Of a stretch of 64,000 nt of DNA, positions 62,377-64,000 are shown piece by piece. Within the stretch, counting starts at the first letter, position 1, and the number at the start of each line of letters is the position of its first letter. The stretch is from Butyricicoccus sp. (lineage in GTDB: Bacteria; Bacillota; Clostridia; Oscillospirales; Butyricicoccaceae): positions 124,001 through 188,000 of the forward strand of contig JAGHIZ010000069.1 in NCBI GenBank assembly GCA_017886875.1, written 5' to 3'. The notes beneath the pieces are model-generated. The model ran no database searches. It saw nothing but the letters and a program-made list of their open reading frames with translations, and was not told the origin of the DNA. The position numbers and the translations under genes are program-made.

Positions 62377-62643
62377 ATGATTCGTAAGGAAGTTAAGACC
62401 TCTGTTATTGAGGCAAACAGAACACATGAAACAGATACTGGCTCTCCAGAAGTACAGATTGCTATTTTAACTGCTCGTATTCAGGAGCTAACTGAGCATC
62501 TAAAGGTTCATAAGAAGGATAACCATTCTCGTCGTGGTCTTTTAAAGATGGTTGGTAAGCGTCGTAGCATGCTTGCTTATCTACAGAAGAAGGACGTTAA
62601 CCGTTATCGTGAACTCATCAAGAAGCTGGGTATCCGTAAGTAA
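62377..62643 (+). CDS. rpsO: 30S ribosomal protein S15
   Basis: 88 aa, the canonical length. [26 protein letters not shown] and [24 protein letters not shown] carry the 16S rRNA-binding residues. The frame extends back to 62275, through the leader, but TATGAGGTG lies just before ATG 62377. rpsO followed by pnp is the common bacterial order. Confidence 0.98.
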   Translation: MIRKEVKTSVIEANRTHETDTGSPEVQIAILTARIQELTEHLKVHKKDNHSRRGLLKMVGKRRSMLAYLQKKDVNRYRELIKKLGIRK

Positions 62644-62652
62644 TTTAGTCTA

Positions 62653-62680
62653 TAAGGGGGGCGAACTATGCCCCCCTTTT
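62653..62680 (+). terminator. Terminator between rpsO and pnp
   Basis: Stem AAGGGGGGC / GCCCCCCTTTT around GAACTAT. Confidence 0.88.
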
Positions 62681-62802
62681 GCACATTGTAAAATATGTGT
62701 TATGCAGACATAGTGCTTAGCAGTTGAAGGACAGGCTGTTGATAAGTACGGCAAGTGCTTCAAGTGCTAATAACTTGTTTGCAAACACAAAGGAGGATAT
62801 TT

Positions 62803-64000
62803 ATGAGTAATATAAAACATTTTGAGTTTAAAAACTATCGTAAATTTGAAACCACCTTTGCAGGTCGTCCTCTGGTTGTTGAAACTGGTAAAATGGCTCA
62901 GCTTGCAAACGGTTCTTGTCTGGTAACTTATGGCGAAACCGCTGTTTTAGTAACAGCTACCGCTTCTGCTAAACCTCGTGATGGCATTGATTTCTTCCCT
63001 CTGAGCGTTGACTTTGAAGAACGTCTATATGCTGTTGGCAGAATTCCAGGTTCTTTTACACGTCGTGAAGGTCGTCCTTCTGAAAAGGCTATATTGTCTT
63101 CTCGTCAGATTGACCGCCCTATGCGTCCACTTTTCCCTAAAGATTTAAGAAATGATGTGTCTATTGTTTGTACTGTTATGCAAACAGACTATGATAACTC
63201 CCCAGAAGTTGTAGCTCTTTTAGGTGCATCTATTGCTGTTTCTATCTCTGATATTCCATTTGATTATGTTGTAGGCGGCTGTCAAGTTGGTATTGTTGAT
63301 GGTAAAACTGTAATTAACCCAACTGTTGAACAACGCAAGGTTAGCGAAATGGACGTTACTCTTTGTGCAACCGCTGATAAAATCGTTATGATTGAAGCTG
63401 GTGCTAATGAAGTGCCAGAAGAGCAAATGTTTAATAGCTTAATGGAAGCACATGAAGAAATTAAAAAGATAGTTGCATTTATCGCTGATATAAAGGCTCA
63501 AATTGGCAAGCCAAAGTTTGAGTATGAGCAACATGATATTGACCATGATTTATTTGATAAGCTAGAAGCTGAATGTAATGATAAGTTTGAAGCTGCTATG
63601 GATACAGATGATAAAACTGTACGTGATGCAGGTGTTCGTGAAATTGTAGATGCATTTGAAGCTACTCTATCCGAAGAATATCTGGAAGAACATGGTGCAA
63701 ATCTACCTGAATGTGTAGACAAGCTACAAAAGAAGATTGTTCGTCGTTGGCTGGCAAATGGCAAGCGTGTTGATGGTCGTGGCATGGAGGAAATACGTCC
63801 ACTTGCTTCTGAAGTTGGTGTGCTTTCCCGTGCTCATGGCTCTGGTATGTTTACACGTGGTCAGACACAGGTATTAACCATCTGTACTTTGGGTACTATG
63901 GGCGATGCTCAAGAGCTTGACACTATTTTTGAGGACAAAGAAAAGCGTTATATTCATCATTATAACTTCCCATCTTTCTCAGTTGGTGAAACTCGTCCAT
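62803..64000 (+). CDS. pnp: Polyribonucleotide nucleotidyltransferase (PNPase), N-terminal part
   Basis: ATG at 62803, 8 bp after AAGGAGG; open to the window end, 399 codons seen of about 700 in the family. The first RNase PH domain has FAGRPLVVETGKMAQLANGS, then FFPLSVDFEERLYAVGRIPG and REGRPSEKAILSSRQIDRPM. An all-helical linker follows, and the second RNase PH domain begins with KRVDGRGMEEIRPL and SGMFTRGQTQVLT. KH and S1 domains lie beyond the window. It degrades RNA 3' to 5' with phosphate. A 122-nt leader precedes it with repeated AAGTGCT elements. Confidence 0.97.
   Translation, partial: MSNIKHFEFKNYRKFETTFAGRPLVVETGKMAQLANGSCLVTYGETAVLVTATASAKPRDGIDFFPLSVDFEERLYAVGRIPGSFTRREGRPSEKAILSSRQIDRPMRPLFPKDLRNDVSIVCTVMQTDYDNSPEVVALLGASIAVSISDIPFDYVVGGCQVGIVDGKTVINPTVEQRKVSEMDVTLCATADKIVMIEAGANEVPEEQMFNSLMEAHEEIKKIVAFIADIKAQIGKPKFEYEQHDIDHDLFDKLEAECNDKFEAAMDTDDKTVRDAGVREIVDAFEATLSEEYLEEHGANLPECVDKLQKKIVRRWLANGKRVDGRGMEEIRPLASEVGVLSRAHGSGMFTRGQTQVLTICTLGTMGDAQELDTIFEDKEKRYIHHYNFPSFSVGETRP

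Noticed and set aside
62681-62802. Repeated AAGTGCT and a TTGTAA/CATAGT pair as a pnp promoter and autoregulatory leader
   Set aside because: The -10 match is poor and the repeats are short; pnp leaders can be regulatory but nothing here is firm enough to call.
1-64000. Search for mobile elements, prophage, toxin-antitoxin, defence genes or rRNA
   Set aside because: No transposase, integrase, restriction, Cas or toxin motifs were recognised in any frame; gene order and composition are uniform.

Overview
The window reads as the chromosome of a low-GC, endospore-forming Gram-positive anaerobe of the class Clostridia, most likely the Oscillospiraceae/Ruminococcaceae side. Evidence: sporulation genes (a SpoIID/LytB-domain protein, an alpha/beta SASP, spoIIR, a PdaA-type deacetylase), a large Gram-positive SRP RNA ahead of dnaX-ybaB-recR, a T-box on pheST, the Prp protease between L21 and L27, FabK with a FabT-like regulator, and both GluRS and GlnRS. 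Nearly all of it is conserved housekeeping DNA. I see no insertion sequence, prophage, CRISPR array, rRNA operon or toxin-antitoxin pair, and no convincing broken gene. The window cuts a gene at each end (a SpoIID/LytB-domain protein at the left, pnp at the right).

Layout. 0-10.5 kb: queA, glpK, trpS, a wall-polymer pair (tagO/wecA-type transferase and UDP-GlcNAc 2-epimerase), a PLP lyase, an SASP, a LicT-type antiterminator and a LacX-type mutarotase. 10.5-17.6 kb: nagB behind a promoter, RAT site and terminator; rpiA; the L21 leader with rplU-prp-rpmA; obgE; tmcAL divergent from ackA. 17.6-32 kb: a PHP phosphatase, ispE, spoIIR, wall and envelope genes (O-antigen-ligase-like protein, amidase, deacetylase, class A PBP), a DAHP synthase, SRP RNA, dnaX-ybaB-recR and prfC. 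32-41 kb: ireB, T-box-controlled pheST, tRNA-Cys, cbiET-cbiB and a DEAD-box helicase. 41-51 kb: the whole type II fatty acid module, with fabD divergent from fabH-fabK-fabG-fabF-accB-fabZ-accC-accD-accA-acpP, followed by a FabT-like MarR repressor and a DegV protein. 51-64 kb: an AEC transporter with a MocR regulator, gltX-glnS, a riboswitch-headed queuosine salvage pair, a phosphohexomutase, an intergenic small RNA candidate, rpsO behind a structured leader, and pnp.

The most interesting points are regulatory. (1) A preQ1-I-like aptamer plus terminator precedes an operon of a 233-aa radical SAM protein and a YhhQ transporter, which may be a queuine-to-preQ1 salvage unit. (2) A textbook BglG/LicT RAT overlapping a terminator precedes nagB, about 1 kb from a LicT-like gene whose second PRD1 phospho-histidine is replaced by Asp. 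(3) fabH has no NTG start near its Shine-Dalgarno and probably starts at ATT. (4) Near-identical palindromes sit just downstream of the -10 boxes of both fabH and the MarR gene. (5) An unannotated, terminator-ended RNA of about 90 nt lies upstream of rpsO.

Starts were chosen by Shine-Dalgarno position and family N-termini, so several differ from the longest open frame. Function calls rest on motif recognition by eye; no database search was possible.
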